DNA of 64,000 nt from Bactrocera neohumeralis (GCF_024586455.1 NC_065921.1:66341528-66405527), one strand, 5' to 3'; shown: positions 43,789-55,072, numbered from the stretch's first letter. Made by a program: numbers and translations. Notes: a model not told the origin generated them from the sequence alone.

Positions 43789-44279
43789 TACTCTCGCATG
43801 ATAAAGTGATAATCGAGATTTCATTATCCGTCATTTACATATTTTTCAAATACCGTATTTGTGTAAAGCTTTATTCCGCTATCATCATAGGTTCCTAATG
43901 TACATATATATTATACAAAGAAGGCATCAAATGGAATTCAAAATAGCGTTATATTGGAAGGCGTGGTTGTGAACCGATTTCACCCATATTTCGTACATGT
44001 CATCAGGGTGTTAAGAAAATATTATAAAGCGAATTTCATTGAAATCGGTCTAGTAGTTCCTGAGATATAGTTTTTGGTCCATAAGTGGGCGACGCCACGC
44101 CAGACGGACGGACGGACGGACGGACAGACAGACATACGGATTTCAACTCTACTCGTCACCCTGATCACTTTGCTATGTACAACCCTATATCTGACTATTT
44201 TAGTTTTAGGACTTACAAAAAACCGTTATGTAAACAAAACTATAATACTCTCCTTAGCAACTTTGTTGCGAGAGTATAA
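43789..44279. repeat. dispersed repeat with ATACTCTCGCA ends and a GGAC microsatellite
   Basis: The left end TTATACTCTCGCA (43787-43799) is repeated in inverse at the right end (TGCGAGAGTATAA, 44267-44279). Inside, 44105-44136 is a (GGAC)n/(AGAC)n run. Near the right end GCAAC-AAA-GTTGC inside matching CTCTC/GAGAG arms can form a hairpin. The right end stops four bases from the exon body of variant 6.37. Confidence 0.6.
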
Positions 44280-44283
44280 TTAC

Positions 44284-44407
44284 CTAAACACCGGTACCGG
44301 AAAACCTTGCGCTGGACACAATAATGCAAAAGTGCTTCCCAAATGATAACTTTTTACATCGAATTTAGAAAGTGAGGATACCTTTGGTACTGTACTGCTC
44401 ACCGGTT
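44284..44407 (-). CDS. Dscam1: Dscam1 exon 6 variant 6.37
   Basis: Starts EPVSSTVPKVSSLSK, ends LLCPAQGFPVPVFR. The donor is G|GTAATT and the very next bases belong to the 43789-44279 repeat. Selector AAAACTGCCTGAATA at 44466-44480 is intact. Confidence 0.92.
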
Positions 44408-44809
44408 CTAAAATTATGCATTTATTTAAGTAATTGACGTTTATTAAACAAACAATGGTATATTCAAAACTGCCTGAATATTATATAATTTGCTTCAAAA
44501 TCTTTGTTGCAAACAAATGAAAAACACATCCCAATACGTAATAAAGTTACTACTAGACCAGAGATATTAGATGTTAGAGATCTTCCATACTTTTAATCTC
44601 AAAAAACTTTGAAAGTGTGTTCGAATGAAAATCCAATCAAGCTAAAACTTTTCGATCCGTGTTGTAAACTTGCTAAAGTTTTGAGAACTAAAACAAGCTT
44701 TATTTTGGGAAACATTCGTAAATTAATATAATCAAGTTCTTAAATTTATAGCAAGCTTCAATACTGCTGCTACAAGAGTGCCGCTAATGAAGCCATGAGT
44801 TCTGCTTAC
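44408..44809. other. intron 6.37/6.36
   Basis: Apart from the selector at 44466-44480 nothing is recognised. Confidence 0.5.
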
Positions 44810-44933
44810 CGATAAGTTGGGACTGGATAACCCTGTGCCGGACACAGGATACCCAGTGAGCCGCCGAGTTGTACAAACTCTATGCCAGTTTTTTGTATGA
44901 GGGCAACACGTGGTGCAGCGCCACTAATAGGTT
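44810..44933 (-). CDS. Dscam1: Dscam1 exon 6 variant 6.36
   Basis: Starts EPISGAAPRVALIQK, ends ILCPAQGYPVPTYR. Selector GAAAACTGCCATC at 45007-45019. Confidence 0.92.
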
Positions 44934-45112
44934 CTGCAATTTTGAAATATCAAAAAAAAAAAAGTGAGATGCGAACGACAAAGTACTTATGCCAGTAGAA
45001 TAACTTGAAAACTGCCATCTTAATTTTCAATATTAACGACTGAGCTTTTAAAAACTATTGTAATTAGATAAATATTAAACACACAGCCTCACTTTAGTGA
45101 CAAATTCATTAC

Positions 45113-45236
45113 CTAAACATCGGCACTGGATAGGCTTGAGCTGGACAAAGCATTGTCTGACTACCGCCCAAGGCAATATCTACATTTCTAGTTTTATCAC
45201 CGGAAGTAAGGCGAGGACTCACGCTACCAACGGGCT
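45113..45236 (-). CDS. Dscam1: Dscam1 exon 6 variant 6.35
   Basis: Starts EPVGSVSPRLTSGDK, ends MLCPAQAYPVPMFR; resembles 6.2-6.6 rather than its neighbours. Selector GAAAACTACCCGAAT at 45348-45362. Confidence 0.92.
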
Positions 45237-45425
45237 CTAAAGACAACAAAGATAATATTTACTTGAAATTTTAGAAAATATTTGTCTAAAATTAAAGAAT
45301 TATATTATTAAATACTAAAATATATAAATGTAGTATAATAGATTTCTGAAAACTACCCGAATTTTGGAGTTTTTCGTGTGTACAAAAAATGTAACCGTTG
45401 CTACGGGGAAAAAATGTTACAATAC

Positions 45426-45549
45426 CTAAAAAGTGGTACCGGATAAGACTGTGCTGGACATAGCAGTGTTACATCGGTGGCGTTTCTGCCGCGTACCTTC
45501 GTTAACTCATCGTAAGCATTGATTTTTGGACCCACACTAGCTACGGGTT
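45426..45549 (-). CDS. Dscam1: Dscam1 exon 6 variant 6.34
   Basis: Starts EPVASVGPKINAYDE, ends LLCPAQSYPVPLFR. Selector GCATTGAATGTTGGA at 45611-45625. Confidence 0.92.
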
Positions 45550-45685
45550 CTGAGAAAAAAGTTGTATACACATACATACATATGCATATGAAATAAAATA
45601 CACAAAAAAGGCATTGAATGTTGGAATTTAGGTAAAGCTGCGTATTATTCAGAGGTTATACTGAATTTTCTAAATAAACAATTAC

Positions 45686-45809
45686 CGAAATAACGGCACT
45701 GGATAAGATTGCGCTGGACAAAATAATGTGCAGCTTCGATTAATTTGTGCCTCTGCATTTTTTAAACGATTTTCAACACTTATTTTTGGCGCCACGCTGC
45801 CAACGGGTT
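45686..45809 (-). CDS. Dscam1: Dscam1 exon 6 variant 6.33
   Basis: Starts EPVGSVAPKISVENR, ends LFCPAQSYPVPLFR; an extra Cys lies in RSCTLF. Selector GAAAACTGCCTGAATAT at 45861-45877. Confidence 0.92.
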
Positions 45810-45948
45810 CTATAGTAAATAGTCAGGAATTAAGTAAACTAAATAAATTGATATACTTGTGAAAACTGCCTGAATATCTAATTAAGTGGACTTTAGCTAT
45901 AAATTTAAGTTTTTTGAGGTAAATCTAATGATGTGAACTTGATTATAC

Positions 45949-46072
45949 CTGTAGTTTGGCACTGGATATGACTGTGCTGGACAGAAAAGCGTAAATGTCA
46001 TACCCAATTTGGCACCGGCATCACGCAGACGTTCTCCAACACTGATTTTCGGTGCAACGCTGCCTACGGGTT
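45949..46072 (-). CDS. Dscam1: Dscam1 exon 6 variant 6.32
   Basis: Starts EPVGSVAPKISVGER, ends LFCPAQSYPVPNYR. Selector AAACTGCAGAATGTTGGA at 46127-46144. Confidence 0.92.
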
Positions 46073-46314
46073 CTAAAGGATTATAACAATTTTAATGACG
46101 GAATATTACCCACCAAAAAATTATATAAACTGCAGAATGTTGGAATCCAAGTTAAAAATGTTTGACTTTTTTCGAAATTTTGTTTTGAGTTTTTAAACAT
46201 TGCCCTCTCCAAAAAACGAACTGTGGGATTTTTCAACAAAAAACGATGAGCTCATGACTTCATTAATAATATTTTTTTTTTTGGTTTTTTAAATTAAGTG
46301 CCGCATATTTTTAC

Positions 46315-46438
46315 CGAAATAGAGGTACCGGATACGCTTGTGCTGGACAAAATATACTCAATGTATCGCCGATGGCCGCTTCAGCGTCATTACGCCGATT
46401 TATAAGATTAATTCTTGGTGCTACGCTGCCCACAGGTT
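46315..46438 (-). CDS. Dscam1: Dscam1 exon 6 variant 6.31
   Basis: Starts EPVGSVAPRINLINR, ends IFCPAQAYPVPLFR. Selector GAAAACTGCCGGACGTTGG at 46487-46505. Confidence 0.92.
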
Positions 46439-46597
46439 CTACAAAATATCAAACATGTTTATCAAGCGATTGGAAAAAACAACAGAGAAAACTGCCGGAC
46501 GTTGGTTTATTGTAAAGACTGACATTTTTTTAATGCAGTCAGAGCCGTGTTTATTTTTAATTACAATTTAGATTAACTTTTTCACTTGCAACATTAC

Positions 46598-46721
46598 CTA
46601 AACGCTGGCACAGGGTACGACTGTGCCGGGCAAAATATGCTCAACGACGTTTCGATGCGCGCCTCAGCGTCCTTACGTCTATCGCCTACGCTTATCTTTG
46701 GTGCAACACTACCAACGGGTT
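46598..46721 (-). CDS. Dscam1: Dscam1 exon 6 variant 6.30
   Basis: Starts EPVGSVAPKISVGDR, ends IFCPAQSYPVPAFR. Selector GAAAACTGCCATGAAT at 46779-46794. Confidence 0.92.
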
Positions 46722-46932
46722 CTACAAAACGAAAACAATAATTTTACAACAAGATCTGTTAGGGTATGTTTTAAGTTTGAAAACTGCCATGAATAATTAA
46801 AGAGCGCTTAGCTTAGCGAAAACTTTGTGTTCACTACAAAAGTTTTAAGAATCAATCGCTTGGTTGAAGCCTCAACATCAATGTTTAAATTGTCATCAAT
46901 ATTAACTACACACTTTAAGCTAGTTGTAATAC

Positions 46933-47056
46933 CTGTAAGCTGGTACCGGAAATGATTGTGCTGGACAAAAGAGCGCAACGCTTGAATGACTTTTAACACC
47001 GGCATTTTGTAGTTGTGCGGCTATGCTAACTTTTGGTGCAACACTGCCGAGGGGTT
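46933..47056 (-). CDS. Dscam1: Dscam1 exon 6 variant 6.29
   Basis: Starts EPLGSVAPKVSIAAQ, ends LFCPAQSFPVPAYR. Selector TTGCCTGAATGTTGA at 47144-47158. Confidence 0.92.
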
Positions 47057-47594
47057 CTGATGATAGAAAATTTGTTTGGAAGTAATACTGTTGTAGTTTA
47101 TGCGCACTTAAAAGCTTCTTATTTGTAGGATTAATAATTTTTGTTGCCTGAATGTTGAAGGTAAAAATTTCAAAATGAGCTGGAAGCATTTAAAGTAAAT
47201 CTTCAATATTTAAAAATAATAAAAAAAAAATCAATTCTGCACTTGGTTTCTAATTTTTTAATGCCGAAATTTTTCAAAACTAAAATTTTTCTGTTAAAAA
47301 AATTAAAAAAAAAAATCATTAAAATTCTAGTAGCAACCATTGTATACGTATGTAACTCAATTTACATGAACCTCTAGGCACTAGCTAACATTGCTGATAT
47401 TCAATAATCGATAACATTAAATTATTGAACTCTTCTCATCAGTAAACCTCCCACTATGTTCGCTTAAAATTTTTAAATTTACAGAAATTTTGTTGGGCTT
47501 TTTATGAGATCAAGGATAGGTTAACCCCAACTGAATATGAATTAGAAATTTCAAAGTAATATCAAACGAACACTTTAAACCTTCATTCCCTCAC
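47057..47594. other. intron 6.29/6.28
   Basis: 538 bases; beyond the selector at 47144-47158 only A/T runs and an AATCGATAA (47405-47413) are seen. Confidence 0.5.
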
Positions 47595-47718
47595 CTATAA
47601 ATTGGCACTGGATATGCTTGTGCAGGACACATAATCGCCAGGCTATGATTTTGCACGATGCTGTCATGATTATAGCCATCTTTTTTATTAACGCGTGGCG
47701 CAACACTACCGACGGGTT
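47595..47718 (-). CDS. Dscam1: Dscam1 exon 6 variant 6.28
   Basis: Starts EPVGSVAPRVNKKDG, ends IMCPAQAYPVPIYR; grouped with 6.26-6.27 by the KKD/RKD/KND block. Weak selector GAATGCTGGGA at 47791-47801. Confidence 0.92.
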
Positions 47719-47875
47719 CTAAATCGAGAAAAATTTACATTTTCCGGTACTTAAACTATATGACAGTTAGTTTGATCAAAAACTATAACAGAATGCTGGG
47801 AAGAGTATTTTAATGGGTTCAAAATTTTATTAAAAAAGCAATATGTTTTATAACTAATTATAACTGATAACGCAC

Positions 47876-47999
47876 CTATAAGCTGGCACTGGATATGACT
47901 GAGCCGGGCATTGTATCGCAATTGTGTGATTAACCCTTATGCGATCATAATTGATTTCATCTTTTCGACTGACACGTGGTGCAACGCTACCAATTGGTT
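47876..47999 (-). CDS. Dscam1: Dscam1 exon 6 variant 6.27
   Basis: Starts EPIGSVAPRVSRKDE, ends IQCPAQSYPVPAYR. Selector ACTGAATGTTGAGA at 48066-48079. Confidence 0.92.
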
Positions 48000-48224
48000 C
48001 TATAAGAAGTTAAAACCAAAATTATCTAAAATATTTAACGAAGTGACGCCTAGGTTAAAAACAATACTGAATGTTGAGATCAATTTGTACAAAAAACAGC
48101 TGATTGAATTCCGTTTTTCTGCAGCGTACAAAGTTTATTTTTAGTTTAAAACTCATTTACACTGCTTTATCTTTATCTTTAACATTTTTCTTAAATTTCT
48201 CTTCTGGTGAAAGTTTCAACGAAC

Positions 48225-48348
48225 CTATAAATCGGTACTGGATATGATTGTGCTGGACATTTTAATGCAACCGTCTGATTTTCTGACACACGATCGTGAC
48301 TGAATTCATCATTTTTATTAACTTTTGGCGCAACGCTGCCGACAGGTT
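48225..48348 (-). CDS. Dscam1: Dscam1 exon 6 variant 6.26
   Basis: Starts EPVGSVAPKVNKNDE, ends LKCPAQSYPVPIYR. Selector AAACCTGAATGTTGG at 48418-48432. Confidence 0.92.
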
Positions 48349-48712
48349 CTAGAAAAACGTATTGATATGTTTGTTTTTTAGTATTACTTCAATAGGCAAA
48401 TTTTTAAAGGTCTCTGGAAACCTGAATGTTGGTCAGCTGATAATTTAAAATCGTGTCTAAATACGCCGTTAACAAAGATTTATTTACATTAGTCAAAAAT
48501 TATAGATTTAATAAATATATCACCAACCAAAGTATGGTCAACACTAATTTTATGAAAATCCATTTAAATCTCGAATTTACGCATAACAAATATTATTATA
48601 CGACTATTTTATTACGTTACTTTATCTATGAACGCATGAAACACTTTTAGCGATCAATAAAAATATTTAAACTTTTCACAAAAACTTACGATGTATTTTT
48701 CGTACTATATAC

Positions 48713-48836
48713 CTGTATAGAGGCACCGGATATGATTGAGCAGGGCATAACAAAGCTAGAGACTCGCTAAGTTTCCCTAAAAATATGCCGGCTTTGTCTT
48801 TAATCTCAACTTTAGGTGCTACTGAGCCCACAGGTT
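48713..48836 (-). CDS. Dscam1: Dscam1 exon 6 variant 6.25
   Basis: Starts EPVGSVAPKVEIKDK, ends LLCPAQSYPVPLYR. Selector GAAAAGCCTGAATGTTGGA at 48896-48914; upstream of it lies the 3.8-kb transposon block. Confidence 0.92.
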
Positions 48837-48988
48837 CTGAAATATTAGAAACACCAAACGATGTTAACGTCAAGGTCTGCAAAAATATTTATTTTGAAAA
48901 GCCTGAATGTTGGATTTTCAAATGTTTATCAAAATAAATTATCATTTTTAGCTTCTAAGGATACAAAATGCTTCCATATAAGATCGAT

Positions 48989-49240
48989 AGTGCCCACACA
49001 CGAGCACACAAGTGCGTTCGATCGGTATGAATTCGTTTGCCCATACACGACACACAAATCCATTTTGCGTCCGTTCTTCACAGAGTTAACATGTGCGACA
49101 GGCAAGCGGAACATTTCTTGGAATTTATTTCTAATGTAGCATTTTTATCTATTTCATGGAATTTCGTTAATAAGTTATTCCAACTTTTATTTTTCTTACA
49201 CTATGTATGTATATATATGAGCGCTTAGGCAAAAAGCGAA
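48989..49240. repeat. left flank of an outer repeat around the pogo-like element
   Basis: Contains GTGCGTTCGATCGGTATG (49012-49029), an exact 18-bp inverted match to 52695-52712, and GCCCATACACGA (49039-49050), found again at 52666. GC-richer than local introns; no protein recognised. Confidence 0.5.
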
Positions 49241-49622
49241 AACTTTGAAGCGTGATTTCTCGGTTTTTCATTTTTACGATTATTCTTAATTGGCGGGCAG
49301 GATAGAAAAAAAAACTAAACGTCGTATGGAATTAGGGCAAAGTTTATTATCATTGACATAAAATTATCTTATATTTAAACTAAAAAAAATATTAAGAAAA
49401 GTCAAGTTTTAACATATTTTTTTAAACAGCATAAAGTAAAATTCTTTTGATCAAAAGCCACTACTTATTAAATTTTTAATAAAATTTTAAATTTTACACT
49501 TTTTTTTTTGAATTTTTTTAGTTTAACTAGGAGATGAATTATTAGAAAATATGAATCTCTTTGAATTTTTTATTTTCAATAAAAATTGCGACCTGCATCC
49601 TGGCCGCCGTCCGAAAAATGTA

Positions 49623-52344
49623 GGGGAAACTGGGGTACCTTTGACACCTTTTTTTTGAAATAAAATTTCTCGAAATGTGTTTGAATTATCATAAAATAAG
49701 TTGTTACCTGCTTTAGAGCAATTATTCAGCTTTATAATATTGCCGGAGTTTTTTTTTCAGCGACTCCCTTTTACACTTTAATTTACAGTTTTATTTTGTC
49801 AAATGTGCCCCTGTCACGGGGTTTATTTGACTTTAGGAGGGGAGCATTTGACACCTACATTAAATTAAAATAAAACAGCATTTTGTATATAAACTCATTT
49901 TATTTTAATTTTGGAAAGCAAAAAATATTTCAGTTACAAGTTTTGAATTAAAAGAAAAGAAAAATTTAAAGGAAATGAATTATAAGTTTTGATAAAAAAT
50001 TATTTTATATAATACTTTGATAAGTCCAGTTTAAAAATGTATTTTGTACGACACCGTGAAGTTGAAGCAGGATTTTCAGGAACTGGCAACTTCAGCTCTA
50101 TTTCACTGCGCATAATTATAGCCAAATCTTCAATCTGGATTAACAAAAGCCATGCTTGAAGGAGATGTCTTTCGGAAAAATTTGATGTTATAATGCAGTT
50201 GCCAAACGTTTCTATCTGATTTTGACATAGAAAACGGTGTTTTTGATGTTTTTTGAACACAGAACGTAGTCTCCCACAGTCAAATTATCATCATCAGTTA
50301 TTTTGTGTGTCTCTAAATCATCTGCCCGGGATTCAAGGTAACCTTCATCATCAGGAGGGAATCCATTAGAAATTCATCATTTTTATGAGGTTTTCTTTTT
50401 AAGCCTGCTGTGTTCTCTTCTGTGAAAACTTGAGAGTGCGCTTGGCGGTTTTAAAATTTTTCTTTATAGTAGTCCTTCTTTTTTCAGTTGAAGAAGTAAG
50501 GATTCGGGAAGTTCCACTTCTCGATGCATGCAGTTGCGCTGATTCCGACATGGTGAGTTATAATATAGGTTGCTTTGTGGATTTTTTGTAAATATCATCG
50601 ATCTATCAGGATGAACGCGTTCAACTTTACAGACTCCAGCGCAAATGTTTCATCTTGAAAAATATGACAAATTCCTGTTACTTTGAATCCGTTCATTATG
50701 TTTTCTGGGAAAATATTAATCGTTGTTGAGTTAAGGTCGATATGATTTGTTTTCCAGGATTTGTGGTTAAAAAATCGTTAAAGGCTTTGCGACAAAATTG
50801 CTTAAAGGGTCCGAAAACTGATACATCCAAGGGTTGTAGACAATGGGATGTATGTGGAGGAAAAGAAAGTAATACAATTCCAGCCTCGGCGCAATAGTTA
50901 ATGCTTTCCAAACTGCAATGTGACGCATGATTATCAAGCAGAATTAGAATTGGGTTTTCAACTTGTAAAGTTTTTAATGTGTTTCAGCACATTTGCAAAG
51001 AGTTCGGAAATCATCCATCCGGATTTTGTATTCAATATCAACGAACCGGGCATGCATCCATTTCCGAATCTTTCACTGAAATACGAGGAAATATATAAGC
51101 CGAAGGCTAACGATTTCCGCAGCGTTAACTATGCCAACGATTGTAACCAAGCTGCCGCGCTCAGCGGAACATGCTTGAGAAACAGAACGTTGTCCTTTTG
51201 CAGCACAAATCTAGAGAAGAAATATGTTATTTAAAGTCATTAACGTGTATTTTCAACCAGGCTAAAAATACGACTAAATTTATAAGCCTATCTTACCTTA
51301 ATAGGCTCCATCACGGTAGTTAAACCAGTTTCGTCCAAATTATAGATATCTTTTGGCTGAAATGAGTACTTTTCAAACAACGTAGTAAGGTTTTTGAAAA
51401 AACTTTCCACTGCTGATTTAGTAAAACCGCGTAATCTTGCCAAACTGATCTTTTCAGGTTTACGAAGAGATATAGAATCATTTCTTTTAAGAAATCCGCA
51501 AAGCCAATCTTCTCCAGCTTCTTTGGATTTTTCCCAGGCAGTTTAACCAAATTTTTAGCTTTAGCGTAATCATATGCAAACTTTTTTAAAGTTTGATAAG
51601 TTAAGCCGTAAGAATAAAAAGCACATTTCTTGACGTAATCACAAATATCGGTTTCTTGTTGCTTATTAAATGTCTGGCGAGATGTGAATTTCGATTGAAA
51701 TTTAAAATAATCATCAGAGCTGCTATCATTGCCAGAATCTGAAAGAAGGTGCCTTATGTTTTAAACGCATGATTAGAGTTGTTCTATTTATTCCGTATTT
51801 GATGGCAGCTGTAGTTTGCATTTCAGTCCCATTTCTGATATCCGTTATTGCCTTTCTAATATTATCTTCATTTATGGCACCCTGATTAGTCTTTTTTTTT
51901 GTAATTGCGTACCATTTTCCTGCTGAATATCAACACTAAATTGAATAAAGTGCATTCATTACTTCAAAAATGTCAAATGTACCCCAACTGAGTTTACTTT
52001 AGAAATTTCAATTTTCTTACCTTTTCAATTCTTTTATTCTTAAATTTCCAAATCTTTTCAAAATTATTGATAATAATACTAGTTAAGTTCACTTAGCACT
52101 TTATAATGGTGTTCAATTGACTTCACAAATGTCTTGCATATCACTGCCACAAAATAACACAGAACGCAAAGAAAAGAGAAAAACACGTGTTGCTTCACCA
52201 AAATGTATAAACACTAACTGGTTCAACATATTGAATAAAATCAATTACTGCACCACAATTTATAAATGCGATTGATTTTACTGGCTTGACTTCGAAAATG
52301 CCATAGTCAAATGTGCCCCAAAGTCAAAGGTACCCCAGTTTCCC
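49623..52344 (-). mobile_element. decayed pogo/Tigger-like DNA transposon
   Basis: About 2.7 kb bounded by terminal inverted repeats GGGGAAACTGGGGTACCTTTG (left) and its near-exact complement (right, one G fewer), each flanked by TA, the Tc1/mariner-pogo target site. Minus-strand remnants of a DDE transposase: KDIYNLDETGL (51318-51350) with the first Asp; ILLDNHASH (50918-50943) with the second; and LLSFPPHTSHCLQPLDVSVF (about 50820-50880), a pogo/jerky signature. A stop and frame changes between 51000 and 51250 break the gene. It lies in the same orientation as Dscam1, in intron 6.25/6.24. Confidence 0.85.
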
Positions 52345-52544
52345 TACATGCGAGATGCATCGGGCAATTGCTTCCCAAAGGCAGAATATCAAAGATTTCG
52401 TATCCAAAAAATTTGCGAAAGATGTTCAAATATATAACTATAAAGCCTAGAAATTTCGCTTGAATCAATAATTTGTTTCCCTCCCAGAAAAATCCTCAAA
52501 AAAATCGACTTTTTGAAGCCCTTAACACTTGCCATCGTCCGCGA

Positions 52545-52735
52545 TCTTCACTGTTCGGCGACACGAGAGAAATGAGATGCGCCGACAACGCCATACACGA
52601 TAAACATGTTTGCGCACCGATCGTAAAAAATCAAACATTTTCGCGAACATGGATTACGCGAACAAGCCCATACACGATAAACCGCAAGCGCACACATACC
52701 GATCGAACGCACCTCTGTATGGGCGCTTTTAGGCA
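52545..52735. repeat. right flank of the outer repeat
   Basis: Carries CATACCGATCGAACGCAC (52695-52712), the inverse of the left-flank 18-mer, and two CCATACACGATAAAC copies (52591, 52668) about 77 bases apart. Similar GCGCTTTTAGGCAA (52724) and GCGCTTAGGCAA (49220) lie in the two flanks. Confidence 0.5.
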
Positions 52736-52793
52736 ACTCCATCATCTATCTATTTGGCAATAAAGCATATGATATATATTTTCAAATATTCAC

Positions 52794-52917
52794 CTATAAA
52801 ATGGCATTGGATAACTTTGAGCGGGACACAGCAAACTCAATGAAGCATTAGCTTGACGTATAGCAAAACCCAATTTGTCGTTCATTTCAACTTTGGGCGC
52901 TACAGAGCCAACGGGTT
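52794..52917 (-). CDS. Dscam1: Dscam1 exon 6 variant 6.24
   Basis: Starts EPVGSVAPKVEMNDK, ends LLCPAQSYPMPFYR. Selector TATCCTATAGAATGTTGGGA at 53001-53020. Confidence 0.92.
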
Positions 52918-53290
52918 CTGCAAAATTTTAAGGAAAAATAGCGATGAAGTTGTTATAACGCACAAAATAAATTGTATGATATATTATAGCACAACTTGAA
53001 TATCCTATAGAATGTTGGGAATAGTAAGCCGTGCGGCATACGACTATAATTAATTGTTCAACTCTATAAGAACCATTTCAAATTCGCCTATTAATAATCG
53101 ACACTCACATCTTTTTTTGACCTTTTATCTAATTAAAAAAATTTAATCGATTGACAGCTAATCGGAAAGAGATGAGCGATGAAACGAATTTTAAGTGACA
53201 TATTGTATTTTAATTAGCAAATTCTACTTTTTATGAGTTGCTTCTAAAGTGAAATTCACGGTTATTGGTTATTATCAATTGTCATCCTAC

Positions 53291-53414
53291 CTAAAGGCTG
53301 GCATCGGGAAAGCTTGGGCTGGACAAATCAGACTTAATGAAGCATTTTCCTTTGTAAATGCCACTTTGACTTTATCATTAATATCGACTTTTGGAGCAAC
53401 GGAGCCAACGGGTT
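53291..53414 (-). CDS. Dscam1: Dscam1 exon 6 variant 6.23
   Basis: Starts EPVGSVAPKVDINDK, ends LICPAQAFPMPAFR. Selector AAAACTGCCTGCGTG at 53481-53495. The intron on its downstream side (52918-53290) holds only the 6.24 selector. Confidence 0.92.
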
Positions 53415-53557
53415 CTGAAATAGTATTTTAACTATAACTTGTAATTTTAAATATCTAAAATTTTTGCAAAACATATAAAGAAAACTGCCTGCGTGTTTAG
53501 GGTTTAAGCGTTTTAGCGGTCAACTCATAGTAATTTAATAATTTTACAAATTATTAC

Positions 53558-53681
53558 CGAAAAGCTGGCATTGGAAAGCCCTGTGCTGGACAAAGTAAAC
53601 TCATTGAAGTATTGGACTTTCGCATGCCGAAATCCATTTTGTCATGCATATTCACTTTAGGGCCTACTGAGCCGACGGGTT
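53558..53681 (-). CDS. Dscam1: Dscam1 exon 6 variant 6.22
   Basis: Starts EPVGSVGPKVNMHDK, ends LLCPAQGFPMPAFR. Selector GAAAACCGCCTGTA at 53747-53760, inside a 95-nt intron. Confidence 0.92.
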
Positions 53682-53776
53682 CTGAAAAATCGTTCTGAAA
53701 CAGTTAACATAAAATCCTACAAATATAAATAAGCTTGTGTTGCAATGAAAACCGCCTGTATAAATGTTGCACATAC

Positions 53777-53900
53777 CTATAAGCTGGCATTGGATATGAT
53801 TGTGCCGGGCAGAGTAAACTAAAAGCTTTACCCAAGGGCTTATCCAACCAATTGATGCGATCTTTGACATCTACTTTTGGTGCGACGCTGCCCACCGGTT
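53777..53900 (-). CDS. Dscam1: Dscam1 exon 6 variant 6.21
   Basis: Starts EPVGSVAPKVDVKDR, ends LLCPAQSYPMPAYR. Selector AAACTGCCGTTATGTTGGGA at 53957-53976. Confidence 0.92.
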
Positions 53901-54039
53901 CTGTAATATAATCATTACAAGGACTTTGAGAACTGACTTGATATATTCAGTAAGTTAAACTGCCGTTATGTTGGGAAAGTTGCAAGCAAGTTGAGATGTA
54001 CTTTGTTTATAAGCAGTTTGAACACTTATTTGCTACTAA

Positions 54040-54138
54040 GTAGACTTAATTGAATAAAAAATAGACCTAACCTTATAAGAATGGAATTCATACATACGCA
54101 TATTGGTAGACTTAATTGAATAAAAAGTAGACCTAACC
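54040..54138. repeat. 66-bp tandem duplication in intron 6.21/6.20
   Basis: GTAGACTTAATTGAATAAAA followed by a TAGACCTAACC block occurs at 54040-54072 and again at 54106-54138 with one difference. The near identity indicates a recent duplication. Confidence 0.8.
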
Positions 54139-54285
54139 GAATTCTTACATACACATATGGAGTAAAGTGCAACCCGTAAGGATCACCGACTATGCTCATA
54201 TAATTCCGATCCTTCTCGTTTAAAGCTTTTTAAAGCTCACTACGAATTTCACACATTTTCGCACATATAATGCACCAAGGCTTAC

Positions 54286-54409
54286 CTATAAATCGGCACC
54301 GGATATGATTGTGATGGGCAGAATAAGTTTAAAGAGTTGCCAGCCGGTTTATCAACCCATTTAATGCGATCATTGGGATCCACTTTCGGCGCTACACTAC
54401 CAACGGGTT
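54286..54409 (-). CDS. Dscam1: Dscam1 exon 6 variant 6.20
   Basis: Starts EPVGSVAPKVDPNDR, ends LFCPSQSYPVPIYR; CPSQ is unique. Selector AAATGTCTGAATGCTTA at 54633-54649. Confidence 0.92.
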
Positions 54410-54752
54410 CTGAAATTTTTTAATTTATGAGCCTCATACATTTGGGGTACTCACAACGTATCATAAAGCATCGTAAAATCATAAAATCATAAATGTTTAT
54501 ACTAGTTTAAAAAATTTGTTGCTGGATTGCATACTAAAATAAGTTTTGCAAATACAACTCTGAACGCTTTGTTTTCGGATCGGTATAACTTATAACTTTA
54601 TGAGACCATGTGAAAACCCTAATTATTTTGAAAAATGTCTGAATGCTTAGGATGGAAACTATGCAACATAGCACACATTTTAACCATGAAGCGTAGCTGA
54701 AGAGATTATCAAAAAAAATTACAATTTTTAATTTTATCAATCCATTATTCAC

Positions 54753-54876
54753 CTATAAATCGGTACCGGATAAGACTGCGCTGGACAAATTAAGGCAAAA
54801 CTGTGATCGACTTCAGCGCGTGCATAATTTATCTCATCTTTAATATCGACTTTCGGTGCAACACTGCCTACCGGTT
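54753..54876 (-). CDS. Dscam1: Dscam1 exon 6 variant 6.19
   Basis: Starts EPVGSVAPKVDIKDE, ends LICPAQSYPVPIYR. Selector GAAAATTCCTTCATGTTGGG at 54942-54961. Confidence 0.92.
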
Positions 54877-55072
54877 CTGCGAACGTATGAAATCGAAGTG
54901 GAAATTTATATAAATAGTTTATTTTGTAAATTATTATTTTTGAAAATTCCTTCATGTTGGGAGTGCCTCTTTCTTAGGCTTATTCTAATTTTCGATAACT
55001 GTGTACCGTTACATAACCTCAAAACCTCAAGATTGTGTGTCTAAACTGTGCCTTTGACCTGTTTGACTTTAC

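Noticed and set aside
44105..44136. GGAC repeat as a regulatory element
   Set aside because: It lies inside a dispersed repeat and looks like an ordinary microsatellite.
50920..51234. 104-codon plus-strand open frame
   Set aside because: It is the antisense shadow of the broken pogo-like transposase, whose motifs are on the minus strand.
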